NCBI GenBank assembly: GCA_910584255.1
Contig: CAJTXV010000005.1
Span: 1-64,000 of the forward strand
DNA length: 64,000 bases
From: an uncultured Bacilli bacterium
Lineage (GTDB): Bacteria; Bacillota_I; Bacilli_A; RF39; UBA660
Direction: 5' to 3'
This document shows positions 10,647 to 19,183 of the stretch, piece by piece. A program made the position numbers and the translations under genes. The notes below the pieces were generated by a model. That model was not told the DNA's origin and ran no database searches. It was given only the letters and a program-made list of their open reading frames with translations. How positions within the stretch are numbered: position 1 is the stretch's first letter; the number at the start of each line of letters is the position of its first letter.

Positions 10647-10674
10647 TGAAAGATTACTAGATGGAGGAAAAAGT

Positions 10675-13485
10675 ATGGGAAATAAAAAGGGCTTTACTTT
10701 AGTCGAATTATTAGCTACTTTGGTCATTTTGGGAATCTTATTGGGACTTGCAGTACCAGCAGTCGGTGGATATCTAACGAAGGGGAAAATATCCTATTAT
10801 CGCGGTTTAGAAACTGATTTTTTAGCAGCGGGAAAGGATTATTTATTGGATTACAGGAGTTTATTACCAAGAGAGGTGAATGCTTCTACCGTTGTTACCT
10901 TAGATGAATTAGTAAAAAATAATTATATTGATGAAGTAAAAGATGAAGATGGAAAGTTATGTGATGGAACTGTCACTGTTATAAAAAAAGGAAAAAGTAG
11001 TTATGATTATTTAGTTTGTCTTACCTGTGGAAAGAAATATAAATCTGATATTAAGAATTGTGAATATGTAGGTAGTAACGGAAATGCTAGAAATTATGCA
11101 ATCCACTTAAATGGACAGCTTCCTACTGCTGTAAATCAGGGAGATTTTGTTAGTATTCCAACGGCACAGGTAGTAGAAGAAACGGCAAATGGAACGAGAA
11201 TTATTGATGACCGATTGGAAGGAACTCCCAAGTCTATCGATACTACAGTACTTGGTACTACTACTATCAGTTGGGCTTATCGTGCAGATAGAATTACAAA
11301 ATCGATTCGTGTCGTTGATTCTGTTGCACCTGTGATTGATTCTTTTTATTTATCTTATGTAAGTGCTGCCAATTATGAGGGGACAATTACGAATAAAGGG
11401 TTATCAATTCGTCTAAGTGCGAGAGATTATGCTTGTGTTATAGGAAGTGACTGTAGAAGGCGCTATCCCAATTTAGAGGGTAGTGGGATTCAGGCTGTCT
11501 ATTATAAAGAAAAAAATGCAACCAAATGGAATATATATAATACAAATCGCACCAATATTACCATTCCAATTGAAGAAAGCTTATGGGGTGAAATAGAAGT
11601 AAAGGTAGTAGATGCAAGTAACAATTCTAGTGCTGTTCAAACCGTTCCAATTCAAATGGATATAGAACCACCTTCTAAAACAACCGTTGATTATTTAAAA
11701 GGAGAAAGTACAAGTAAATGGCAAAATGATATTTCTATAAAATTAAATGCTAAGGATGATATAGGAATACGATATTATGAAATTTATAAGGATGGATTCT
11801 TTTATGCTAATACTGATGAATCATGGATACCACCGAATAATTTTAGTAGTGATAATGTCACATTTCGGGCGATAGATTTTGCTGGAAATAAAGGAGAATT
11901 TTCAGATAAACAGAAAATTCATAGGGATACTGAAAATCCAGATATTCCAACAGTTAATTTAAATGGTTATACATCAGGAGTTTGGACGGGACATGATATA
12001 CGGTTAAGTTTTAGTGCGTCCGACAATGGAAGCATTGATTATTATGAGTATAAAGATTCTAATGAAGCAGTAGAGGGAATAAAAATTAGTAATCCATGGG
12101 ATTTTACGCAAGATGGGCTTTGGACCATTTATATTCGCGCAGTCGATGTAGCAGGTAATAAAAGTGGCTGGTCGGATGGATATGATATATGGTTAGATAA
12201 AACACCACCGCAAATTCCAAGAGTTACTTATCTAAGCGGAATTAGTTCTTCTTCTTGGCAAGGAAATGTGAAAATTCAATTAGATGCGAGTGATAATCAT
12301 GGGCTTAAATATTATGAAATTTATAAAGATGGTGTTTTTTATGGTACTACAGGAAATATATGGGTTCCTCCAGATGGTTTTAGTAGTAATCAAGTTACAT
12401 TTAAATCCGTTGATATTGTGGGAAATAAAAGTGAAGCATCTGTAGTACATAAAATTCATGTGAACTCGTCTCAACCGACTTTATCGGGATTATATTGGGG
12501 TGAAGTTACGAATCGATTGGCTCCTTTATATATTAAAATTATGGATTCTTCTTCTGGAATTAATCGTATTGAGTGTCAAACTGCTACGACTTCAGGGGGA
12601 TATAATAATTGGCATACCTTTCATGCTGTTTGGGATGCAGGTGAAAATGCATATCGATGTGATATTACCCCTTCTACATTTGGTCATTACAATCAAAACT
12701 ACTTAACTAATATCTACGTTTATGATAATGTTGGAAATGGTGGCTATTACAGTCAGCAATCCGTAATGATTCCATCGAATTCTTATAAACTATCTAATGT
12801 TGCGAGACCAGGAGATTATGTGACTTATCGCACTTTTAATGATTCTTATACAAGTTCTAGGGAAGATAATGGTATTCAAGATCAGACAATTACTCCTTCA
12901 GACTATCACGGAACTTGGCAAGTTTTATATAATGATGGAAATTATGGATTACAGATTGTAAGTTCCGAAGTAACTGCAAATTTATCAGTATATGGATATG
13001 CTGGTATGAATAATATTTATAACACATTAAACGAAATATCTTCTGCCTATATGGATGGTGTTTATGCAACTTCTGCTCGTCATATTGGTACCAATCCATC
13101 GAATCCCAATGACTCGTCTAGTATGTGTACTTTTGAAGACCAAGAAGTAAAATGTTGGGAGCAAAGTGTCTATCTTACAGATTTAAATGCATTAAAAAAT
13201 GCTAGAAGCCAGAATTCAAATGGAATTGCTTCAACGAGCGGGGAATACTTTTTTATTAGTCGACAAAAGTATGCTTGTAATGAGGGAGGTATCGGTGGAG
13301 AAAACTGTTATTGCTTGACCGATTCTAGAGATTTAAGTGGAAACACCTGGAGTGCGAGATGTCTAGTGGTTTATCCAGACCAAAAAGAAGTAACGAGTGG
13401 AATTCGGCCAGTTATTCGATTAAACAGTGAAACCGTAGTACTTGGAAGCGGTACTTTACAAGACCCCTATGTAATTCAATATTAA
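10675..13485 (+). CDS. Very large pilin-like protein with Ig-like repeats
   Basis: The 936-residue product begins with a prepilin signal (MGNKKG, then FTLVELL with Glu at +5) and a hydrophobic helix, then a pilin-like head to about residue 130 ending in a CLTCGKKYKSDIKNC cysteine group. After it come a bacterial Ig-like region (about 140-215) and four or five fibronectin/Ig-like repeats to about 690, with recurring patterns such as LDKTPPQIP, YYEIYKDGVFY and VDxxGNKSxxS. The C-terminal 240 residues form a different domain with several Cys and a GIRPVIRLN...GTLQDPYVI ending. Ordinary pilins are 130-200 residues, so this looks like a minor pilin that displays an adhesin at the pilus tip; that function is inferred. 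It is cotranscribed with the smaller pilin. Confidence 0.78.
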   Translation: MGNKKGFTLVELLATLVILGILLGLAVPAVGGYLTKGKISYYRGLETDFLAAGKDYLLDYRSLLPREVNASTVVTLDELVKNNYIDEVKDEDGKLCDGTVTVIKKGKSSYDYLVCLTCGKKYKSDIKNCEYVGSNGNARNYAIHLNGQLPTAVNQGDFVSIPTAQVVEETANGTRIIDDRLEGTPKSIDTTVLGTTTISWAYRADRITKSIRVVDSVAPVIDSFYLSYVSAANYEGTITNKGLSIRLSARDYACVIGSDCRRRYPNLEGSGIQAVYYKEKNATKWNIYNTNRTNITIPIEESLWGEIEVKVVDASNNSSAVQTVPIQMDIEPPSKTTVDYLKGESTSKWQNDISIKLNAKDDIGIRYYEIYKDGFFYANTDESWIPPNNFSSDNVTFRAIDFAGNKGEFSDKQKIHRDTENPDIPTVNLNGYTSGVWTGHDIRLSFSASDNGSIDYYEYKDSNEAVEGIKISNPWDFTQDGLWTIYIRAVDVAGNKSGWSDGYDIWLDKTPPQIPRVTYLSGISSSSWQGNVKIQLDASDNHGLKYYEIYKDGVFYGTTGNIWVPPDGFSSNQVTFKSVDIVGNKSEASVVHKIHVNSSQPTLSGLYWGEVTNRLAPLYIKIMDSSSGINRIECQTATTSGGYNNWHTFHAVWDAGENAYRCDITPSTFGHYNQNYLTNIYVYDNVGNGGYYSQQSVMIPSNSYKLSNVARPGDYVTYRTFNDSYTSSREDNGIQDQTITPSDYHGTWQVLYNDGNYGLQIVSSEVTANLSVYGYAGMNNIYNTLNEISSAYMDGVYATSARHIGTNPSNPNDSSSMCTFEDQEVKCWEQSVYLTDLNALKNARSQNSNGIASTSGEYFFISRQKYACNEGGIGGENCYCLTDSRDLSGNTWSARCLVVYPDQKEVTSGIRPVIRLNSETVVLGSGTLQDPYVIQY

Positions 13486-13510
13486 ACTGTGTGAAATCAC
13501 AGTTTTTTTC
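13485..13510 (+). terminator. Intrinsic terminator after the pilin operon
   Basis: Perfect 7-bp stem AACTGTG / CACAGTT with a 6-nt loop, followed by TTTTTTC. It starts at the stop codon. Confidence 0.85.
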
Positions 13511-13545
13511 TTTTAAAATTTCTTTCAAATCAAATATTTAAAAAA

Positions 13546-13573
13546 TTAGCACTCATATATTGACAATTGCTAA
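13546..13573 (+). promoter_or_regulatory. CIRCE operator 1 (HrcA binding site), upstream
   Basis: TTAGCACTC (13546-13554) matches the left CIRCE arm exactly. The right arm AATTGCTAA (13565-13573) matches 7 of 9 and the spacer is 10 instead of 9. It overlaps the -35 box, so a bound HrcA would block RNA polymerase. Confidence 0.7.
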
Positions 13574-13588
13574 TCATAATAATATAAT
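13560..13588 (+). promoter_or_regulatory. Consensus SigA promoter of the hrcA operon
   Basis: TTGACA (13560-13565), a 17-bp spacer and TATAAT (13583-13588) match the consensus at every position. It is enclosed by two CIRCE operators, the classic arrangement for HrcA-repressed chaperone genes. Confidence 0.92.
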
Positions 13589-13592
13589 GATA

Positions 13593-13619
13593 TTAGCACT
13601 TGAAGTATTTTAGTGCTAG
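13593..13619 (+). promoter_or_regulatory. CIRCE operator 2 (HrcA binding site), downstream
   Basis: TTAGCACTT, a 9-bp spacer and TAGTGCTAG match the CIRCE consensus at 8 of 9 positions in the left arm and 7 of 9 in the right. It covers the expected transcription start and runs into the Shine-Dalgarno sequence AGGAGG (13618-13623). Confidence 0.88.
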
Positions 13620-13628
13620 GAGGTATTT

Positions 13629-14633
13629 ATGCTTACTAAGAGACAGAAGGAAATATTAAAATTAATTGTCCTTAATTACATTCAATTAGCGAAGCCAGTT
13701 GGTTCTAAATTACTTTGCAAAAAGTTGAACTGTTCTAGTGCTACCATACGAAGTGAAATGGCCACTTTGGAAGAATTAAATCTTTTAGAAAAAACACATA
13801 CCTCATCAGGACGAGTACCAAGTGAAAAAGGGTATCGATATTATGTTGATTATTTGATGAACCCAAAAGAAATCAATGGCGAAGATATGCTGAAACTGCA
13901 GATTATCTTTAAGAATAATGAATTAGAGTTGAGTGATTGCCTGAATCAAAGTTTAAAACTAATTTCAGAAATGACTTCCTACACTTCCATTGTACTTGGA
14001 AAAACAAGTCATGATAATCATTTAAAAGAAGTGAATGTTGTTCCTTTAGATAGTTCTGAAATGATTGCTATCGTCATTACTGATAAAGGACATGTAGAAC
14101 ATAAAAAGGTTTCTTTTAAAAACGTTTCTATGGAAGAAATTAAAAGAGCAGTGACACTCATTAATGATTTGATTGTTGGAACACCCATTGATGAGGTAAG
14201 TAGTAAGCTTGAATTTGAAGTAAAACCAATTATTGACCGTTATGTGAAGGAACATGAACTTGTTTATAATACCTTTTATCAAGTGTTTCAAGATTTTTCC
14301 AATAAAAATATCAATGTCGTTGGAAGAAATAATATTTTAAAGCAACCAGAGTTCAATAGTGTAGATAAAATTAAAAATATTTTTGGAAAACTAGATGATG
14401 CAGCACTACTCAATAATATTGAAACAGATAATAATGATATCAAAGTATATATCGGGAAAGAAAACAAATTAGACGAAGATGTCACCATTGTTCAGACCAA
14501 ATATCGTACACCGTCTCAGGAAGGAACCATTGCCATTGTGGGTCCAAAACGAATGGATTATGAGAGAGTTGTTTCACTTCTCGAATTCATTAAGCAAAAT
14601 ATAGAAGATAAGGAAGATGATCATGGAGAATAA
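13629..14633 (+). CDS. hrcA: Heat-inducible transcription repressor HrcA
   Basis: This 334-residue repressor binds CIRCE operators and shuts off chaperone genes when GroEL-dependent folding capacity is sufficient. The N-terminal winged helix (residues 1-70) has LTKRQKEILKLIVLNYI and the recognition-helix region SSATIRSEMATLEELNLLEK; SSGRVPSEKGYRYYVDYL is the family hallmark. The middle is a GAF-like domain, and the C-terminus contains GPKRMDYERVVSLLEFI, typical of HrcA. It is first in hrcA-grpE-dnaK and autoregulated through the two CIRCE sites directly upstream. AGGAGG lies 5 nt before the ATG. Its end overlaps grpE by 11 nt. Confidence 0.95.
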   Translation: MLTKRQKEILKLIVLNYIQLAKPVGSKLLCKKLNCSSATIRSEMATLEELNLLEKTHTSSGRVPSEKGYRYYVDYLMNPKEINGEDMLKLQIIFKNNELELSDCLNQSLKLISEMTSYTSIVLGKTSHDNHLKEVNVVPLDSSEMIAIVITDKGHVEHKKVSFKNVSMEEIKRAVTLINDLIVGTPIDEVSSKLEFEVKPIIDRYVKEHELVYNTFYQVFQDFSNKNINVVGRNNILKQPEFNSVDKIKNIFGKLDDAALLNNIETDNNDIKVYIGKENKLDEDVTIVQTKYRTPSQEGTIAIVGPKRMDYERVVSLLEFIKQNIEDKEDDHGE

Positions 14634-15264
14634 AACAGAAGAAAAAGAAAATGTACAAGAAGGAAACACTACTACTTGTGAGTCACATGAAACTATGCAT
14701 GAAAAAAAGCATCATTGCTATGGAAAAGGACATAAAGAGTGCTGTAATGGGGATCAAGCTGAGGAAATAGCAACTTTGAGGCAAACAATCCTCGATTTGC
14801 AAAATAAGCTAATGTATCAACAGGCTGAATCTATTAACTATCGAAAGAGAAAAGATGAAGAGGTAGCCAATACATTAAAGTATGCAAATCAGGATTTGAT
14901 TATGGATCTTTTAAATGTCATGGGTAACTTAGATCATGCAGCGGGTGTAAAGGCAGAAACTGAAAAAGAGGAAAAGATTCAAAGTGGAATTAAAATGATT
15001 AATCAACAATTTCATGATATTTTAAAAAATTATGGAGTGGTTGAAATAGAAGCGCTTGGATATCCATTTGATGGAAATTATATGGAAGCGATGCTTGTAG
15101 AAAATGATCCCGAAAAACCAGATGATATGGTTCTAGAAGTATTAATGAAGGGATATAAATATAAAGAGCGTGTCATTAAACCTGCGGTTGTTAAGGTAAA
15201 TAAAACCGAAATAGTATCAAATGAAAATAAAGATAAAAATGAAGAGAAAGGAAATGATAAATAA
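14623..15264 (+). CDS. grpE: Nucleotide exchange factor GrpE with a Cys/His-rich N-terminal extension
   Basis: GrpE releases ADP from DnaK. The 213-residue product has the usual long coiled coil (about residues 45-105, LRQTILDLQNKLMYQQAE) and a C-terminal beta domain (about 130-195) with the family pattern VVEIEALGYPFDGNYMEAML. ATG 14617 directly abuts AGGAAG, while ATG 14623 has a 6-nt spacing, so 14623 is preferred. Unusually, the acidic N-terminal extension carries a cluster of four Cys (19, 32, 40, 41) and five His (22, 26, 30, 31, 37) in 23 residues, as in a metal-binding segment. Such a cluster is not part of the known GrpE function. It overlaps hrcA and shares one base with dnaK. Confidence 0.94.
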   Translation: MENKTEEKENVQEGNTTTCESHETMHEKKHHCYGKGHKECCNGDQAEEIATLRQTILDLQNKLMYQQAESINYRKRKDEEVANTLKYANQDLIMDLLNVMGNLDHAAGVKAETEKEEKIQSGIKMINQQFHDILKNYGVVEIEALGYPFDGNYMEAMLVENDPEKPDDMVLEVLMKGYKYKERVIKPAVVKVNKTEIVSNENKDKNEEKGNDK

Positions 15265-17078
15265 TGAGTAAAATTATAGGAATTGATCTTGGTACAACGA
15301 ATAGTTGTGTTGCTGTATTAGAAGGGGGAGCTGCTACAGTTATCCCAAATCCAGAGGGAGGAAGAACTACTCCATCGGTTGTATCCTACAAAAAAGGAGA
15401 GCGTATTGTTGGAGATGCTGCAAAACGTCAAGCACTAACGAATCCAAATACGATTTCTTCTATTAAAAGATTGATGGGTACTTCTAAGAAAGTAGAAATT
15501 GAAGGAAAGAAGTATACACCAGAAGAAGTATCTGCAATGATTCTTTCTTATATGAAAGATTATGCAGAAAAATATTTAGGAGAAAAAGTAACAAAAGCTG
15601 TTATTACTGTTCCTGCTTATTTTAATGACTCACAACGTCAGGCAACGAAAAATGCTGGAAAAATTGCAGGGCTAGAGGTAGAGAGAATTATCAATGAACC
15701 AACAGCAGCAGCACTTGCTTTTGGGCTTGATAAGCAAGACAAGAATCAAACTGTCTTAGTTTACGACTTAGGTGGAGGTACTTTCGATGTATCGATTCTA
15801 GAACTTGGAGATGGAATCTTTGAAGTGAAATCTACTGCTGGAAATAATAAACTAGGTGGGGATGACTTTGATAACTGTCTAATGGACTATTTAGTAGCTG
15901 AATTTAAGAAGGAAAATGATATTGATTTATCCAAAGATAAACTTGCAATGCAACGTTTAAAGGAAATCTCAGAAAAGGCAAAGAAGGATTTAAGTGGAAT
16001 GACTTCTACACAAGTATCTGCTCCATTTATTGCACAAGGGGAAGATGGACCACTTCATATTGATATGACCGTTACTCGTGCAAAATTTGAAGATTTAATC
16101 CGTGATTTAGTAGAAAGTACATTAGAACCAGTAAAGAAGGCTTTAAAGGATGCTAAACTAAAGGCAAAAGACATCGACAAAGTAATTCTTGTTGGAGGAT
16201 CTACTCGTATTCCTATGGTACAAGAATTGGTAGAAAAAGAACTTGGACAAAAACCTTCTCATGAAGTCAATCCTGATGAAGCTGTTGCTATGGGTGCTGC
16301 TATTCAAGGTGGAGTCTTAACAGGAGAAGTTAATGATATCGTATTATTAGATGTTACACCACTTTCTTTAGGTATTGAAACATTAGGTGGAGTTATGACT
16401 GTATTGATTGATCGAAATACAACGATTCCAACTTCTAAGAGTCAAGTATTCTCAACCGCTGCTGACAATCAACCGGCTGTAGATATCCATGTTCTTCAAG
16501 GAGAACGTAGTATGGCAAATGATAATAAAACATTAGGACACTTTCAATTAACTGGAATTCCTGCTGCTCCTCGTGGAGTTCCTCAAATTGAAGTAAAATT
16601 TGATATCGATGCCAACGGAATTGTTAATGTTACAGCAAAAGACTTAGGAACCAATAAAGAACAATCTATTACCATCACTTCTAATACAAATCTAACCGAT
16701 GAAGAAATTGAAAGAATGACGAAAGAAGCAGAGGCTCATAAAGAAGAAGATGCTAAGAGAAAAGAAGAAGCTGATACAAGAAATGAAGCAGAACAAATGA
16801 TATTTCAAACAGAAAAAGCAATTAAAGATTTAAAAGACAAGATAGAAGATGCTGAAAAAGAAGAAGCAGAAGAATTAATAAAAGACTTAAAAGAGTCATT
16901 AGAAAAGGATGATATTGAAGACATTAAGAAGAAAAAAGATGCCTTGACAGAAAAAGCAATGGCACTTGCTACTAAGGTATATCAACAAGTTCAAAAAGAA
17001 CAAGGAGAAAATAGTTCAGAGAGTGATTCTTCTGATGATGATTCAGATGTCAAAGAAGCAGATTACGAAGAAAAATAA
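15264..17078 (+). CDS. dnaK: Molecular chaperone DnaK (Hsp70)
   Basis: The 604-residue ATP-driven chaperone works with GrpE and DnaJ. The nucleotide-binding domain (1-360) contains GIDLGTTNSCVAVLEGG, the phosphate-2 motif VYDLGGGTFDVSILELGDG and the adenosine motif ILVGGSTRIPMVQ. The linker DVTPLSLGIETLGG precedes the substrate-binding beta domain, then a helical lid and a Ser/Asp-rich tail ending in DYEEK. It lacks the roughly 24-residue insert of Gram-negative DnaK, as usual in Gram-positives. It overlaps grpE by one base (TAATG), so translation is coupled, and a strong hairpin follows. Confidence 0.97.
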   Translation: MSKIIGIDLGTTNSCVAVLEGGAATVIPNPEGGRTTPSVVSYKKGERIVGDAAKRQALTNPNTISSIKRLMGTSKKVEIEGKKYTPEEVSAMILSYMKDYAEKYLGEKVTKAVITVPAYFNDSQRQATKNAGKIAGLEVERIINEPTAAALAFGLDKQDKNQTVLVYDLGGGTFDVSILELGDGIFEVKSTAGNNKLGGDDFDNCLMDYLVAEFKKENDIDLSKDKLAMQRLKEISEKAKKDLSGMTSTQVSAPFIAQGEDGPLHIDMTVTRAKFEDLIRDLVESTLEPVKKALKDAKLKAKDIDKVILVGGSTRIPMVQELVEKELGQKPSHEVNPDEAVAMGAAIQGGVLTGEVNDIVLLDVTPLSLGIETLGGVMTVLIDRNTTIPTSKSQVFSTAADNQPAVDIHVLQGERSMANDNKTLGHFQLTGIPAAPRGVPQIEVKFDIDANGIVNVTAKDLGTNKEQSITITSNTNLTDEEIERMTKEAEAHKEEDAKRKEEADTRNEAEQMIFQTEKAIKDLKDKIEDAEKEEAEELIKDLKESLEKDDIEDIKKKKDALTEKAMALATKVYQQVQKEQGENSSESDSSDDDSDVKEADYEEK

Positions 17079-17090
17079 ATGGGAAAGTCA

Positions 17091-17130
17091 AACTAAGTTC
17101 TAGTAAATCTAGAACTTAGTTGCTTATTAT
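17091..17130 (+). terminator. Hairpin terminator after dnaK
   Basis: Perfect 13-bp stem AACTAAGTTCTAG / CTAGAACTTAGTT with a 5-nt loop, then a mixed A/T stretch with no long uninterrupted T run. It probably ends the hrcA-grpE-dnaK transcript. Confidence 0.65.
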
Positions 17131-17149
17131 AATTTTTATTTATTCATAG

Positions 17150-17351
17150 GAGAGTAGTATCACCTTTCAAGAAAAAATTTTAGCTATCAAAACATTAAAG
17201 AGATTTAAAAAAAGTATTGTTAGTGTAAATCCAAATCAATCATCTTGAGATTATTTGTATTTAGGTATTGTACCAACACATATATATATACAAGGTCTCA
17301 AGTAGCTAAACGTGATAAGAAATTATTAAAAAGCTTAAAAAGAAAAAAATA
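17150..17351 (+). other. Non-coding gap with a possible small gene remnant
   Basis: Between dnaK and pepF there is no intact gene. Just after an AGGAGAG sequence (17148-17154) a frame reads ITFQEKILAIKTLKRFKKS and hits a stop near 17248; a second frame ends in QVAKRDKKLLKSLKRKK at 17351. The two Lys-rich pieces could be the ends of one decayed small gene, but no family is recognisable. Confidence 0.25.
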
Positions 17352-17371
17352 AAATAATCAGGGAGAAACGA

Positions 17372-19165
17372 ATGAAAAAAGAAAAATTACGCAGTGAACA
17401 AGAAAAAGAATTTACTTGGGATTTAGAAGCAGTTTATAAAGATGCAAAAGAATATCAAAAAGATTATGAAAATGTTACATCATTTATTGAAGAATTAGCA
17501 TCATATCAAGGAAATCTACTAAAGGATAGTAGTCATTTAATTGATTTTTTAGAGAAAAGCGAACAGGCAGAACGTTTAATTTGTAAGTTAGGTACTTATG
17601 CAATTCGAAAATATGATGAGGATATTTCTAATGTTCAAAGTCAAACTCTATCTGGTAAATTTAATCAATTGGAAGCTAGTTATTCTGAAAAGACTGCTTT
17701 TTTTACCCCAGAACTTTTAGAAGCAGATTTTTCTGTAATTGAAAAAATGATTCAGGAGAATCCAAAGCTAGGGGAATATCGTTTGTTATTTCAAAGGATT
17801 TTTAGAAATCAACCATATACTTTATCTAAGAATGAGGAAAAGCTACTATCTTCTTTACAAGTTGCTTTATCTAATAGTCAAAAAGTTGCAGGAATTATTC
17901 GTAATTCAGAACTGCAATTTGGAACAATTCTAGATGAAGAAAATGAAGAAGTAAAATTAAATAATGAGAACTACTTAATTTATTGTAAGAGTCAGGATCG
18001 TAGGGTTAGAAAAGATGCATTTATGACTATATATCATTCATATGAAAAATACAAAGAAACTCTAACAGAAACATTAAAAGGTCATATTGCGGCTGTTTCT
18101 ACGATCAATAGGATGCGTGGTTTTAAAAATAGTAAAGAAGCAAGACTATTCTATAATCGTGTGTCTCCAAAGGTATATGATAATCTAATTCAAACCGTTC
18201 ATAAGAAAATGGATGTTATGTATCGTTATGTTGATTTAAAAAAGAAAGTGTTAAATATTAAGGATTTTTCTTTATATGATACGTATGTCAATTTAGAACC
18301 AGGGTTAGCTAAAAAATATAGTTTTGAAGAGGCAAAGGAAATTGTTTTAGACGTTGTAAAAGTATTTGGTGATGACTATGTTTCAACGATTCAAAAAGCC
18401 TTTGATGAAAGATGGATTGATGTTTATCCAAATAAGGGAAAACGTGGTGGTGCATATTCTGCAGGAAGTTATGACACTGCTCCTTATGTGCTTTTAAATT
18501 TCCAAGGAAACTACCACGATGTATCTACTCTTGCGCATGAGCTAGGTCATTCTATGCATACGTATTATTCTAATAAATATAATTCCTATAATTATAGTGA
18601 TTATAAAATTTTTGTTGCGGAAGTGGCTTCTACTGTGAATGAAATGTTATTAAATTATTATATGTTAGATCACTTAGAAGATAAAAAAGAAAAACGAGTG
18701 ATTATTAGTGAAATGATGGATTTATTTAAATCAACCATTTATCGTCAAACTATGTTTAGCGAATTTGAAGAGTTTGCTTTTGATACGTATGAAAAAACTG
18801 GAGTTTTAACAAACCAAACTCTTTGTGATCAATATTATGAATTAAATAAAGAATACTTTGGTTCAAATGTAATCATCAATGATGAAATTCGTTATGAATG
18901 GGAGAGAGTTCCACATTTTTACTACAATTTCTATGTATATCAGTATGCAACTGGTTTATCTGCAGCATGTTATATTGTAAATAGAATTAAAAATAAAGAA
19001 AAAAATGCAGTAGAAGATTATCTAAACTTCTTAAAAACAGGAGATTCTATGGATCCAGTAGAAGAACTAAAAGTAGCGGGTGTTGATATATTAGATAGTA
19101 AAGTAATAGAGAAAGCCCTTGATATGTTTAATGATTTAATTGATGAATATGAAAATTTATTATAG
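17372..19165 (+). CDS. pepF: Oligoendopeptidase F (M3 family zinc peptidase)
   Basis: This 597-residue cytoplasmic metallopeptidase degrades oligopeptides. The M3 zinc motif HELGHSMHTYY lies at about residues 390-400 (two zinc His and the catalytic Glu), with the third ligand probably in the FVAEVASTVNEMLL helix further on. RGGAYSAGSYDTAPYVLLNF upstream and the C-terminal YQYATGLSAACYI are typical of PepF. GGGAGAAA precedes the ATG. The gene sits between dnaK and dnaJ, which are usually adjacent, and ends 18 bp before dnaJ, so it probably drives dnaJ expression. No CIRCE site is visible upstream of it. Confidence 0.93.
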   Translation: MKKEKLRSEQEKEFTWDLEAVYKDAKEYQKDYENVTSFIEELASYQGNLLKDSSHLIDFLEKSEQAERLICKLGTYAIRKYDEDISNVQSQTLSGKFNQLEASYSEKTAFFTPELLEADFSVIEKMIQENPKLGEYRLLFQRIFRNQPYTLSKNEEKLLSSLQVALSNSQKVAGIIRNSELQFGTILDEENEEVKLNNENYLIYCKSQDRRVRKDAFMTIYHSYEKYKETLTETLKGHIAAVSTINRMRGFKNSKEARLFYNRVSPKVYDNLIQTVHKKMDVMYRYVDLKKKVLNIKDFSLYDTYVNLEPGLAKKYSFEEAKEIVLDVVKVFGDDYVSTIQKAFDERWIDVYPNKGKRGGAYSAGSYDTAPYVLLNFQGNYHDVSTLAHELGHSMHTYYSNKYNSYNYSDYKIFVAEVASTVNEMLLNYYMLDHLEDKKEKRVIISEMMDLFKSTIYRQTMFSEFEEFAFDTYEKTGVLTNQTLCDQYYELNKEYFGSNVIINDEIRYEWERVPHFYYNFYVYQYATGLSAACYIVNRIKNKEKNAVEDYLNFLKTGDSMDPVEELKVAGVDILDSKVIEKALDMFNDLIDEYENLL

Positions 19166-19183
19166 AATGGAGAAGGTGGTAAT

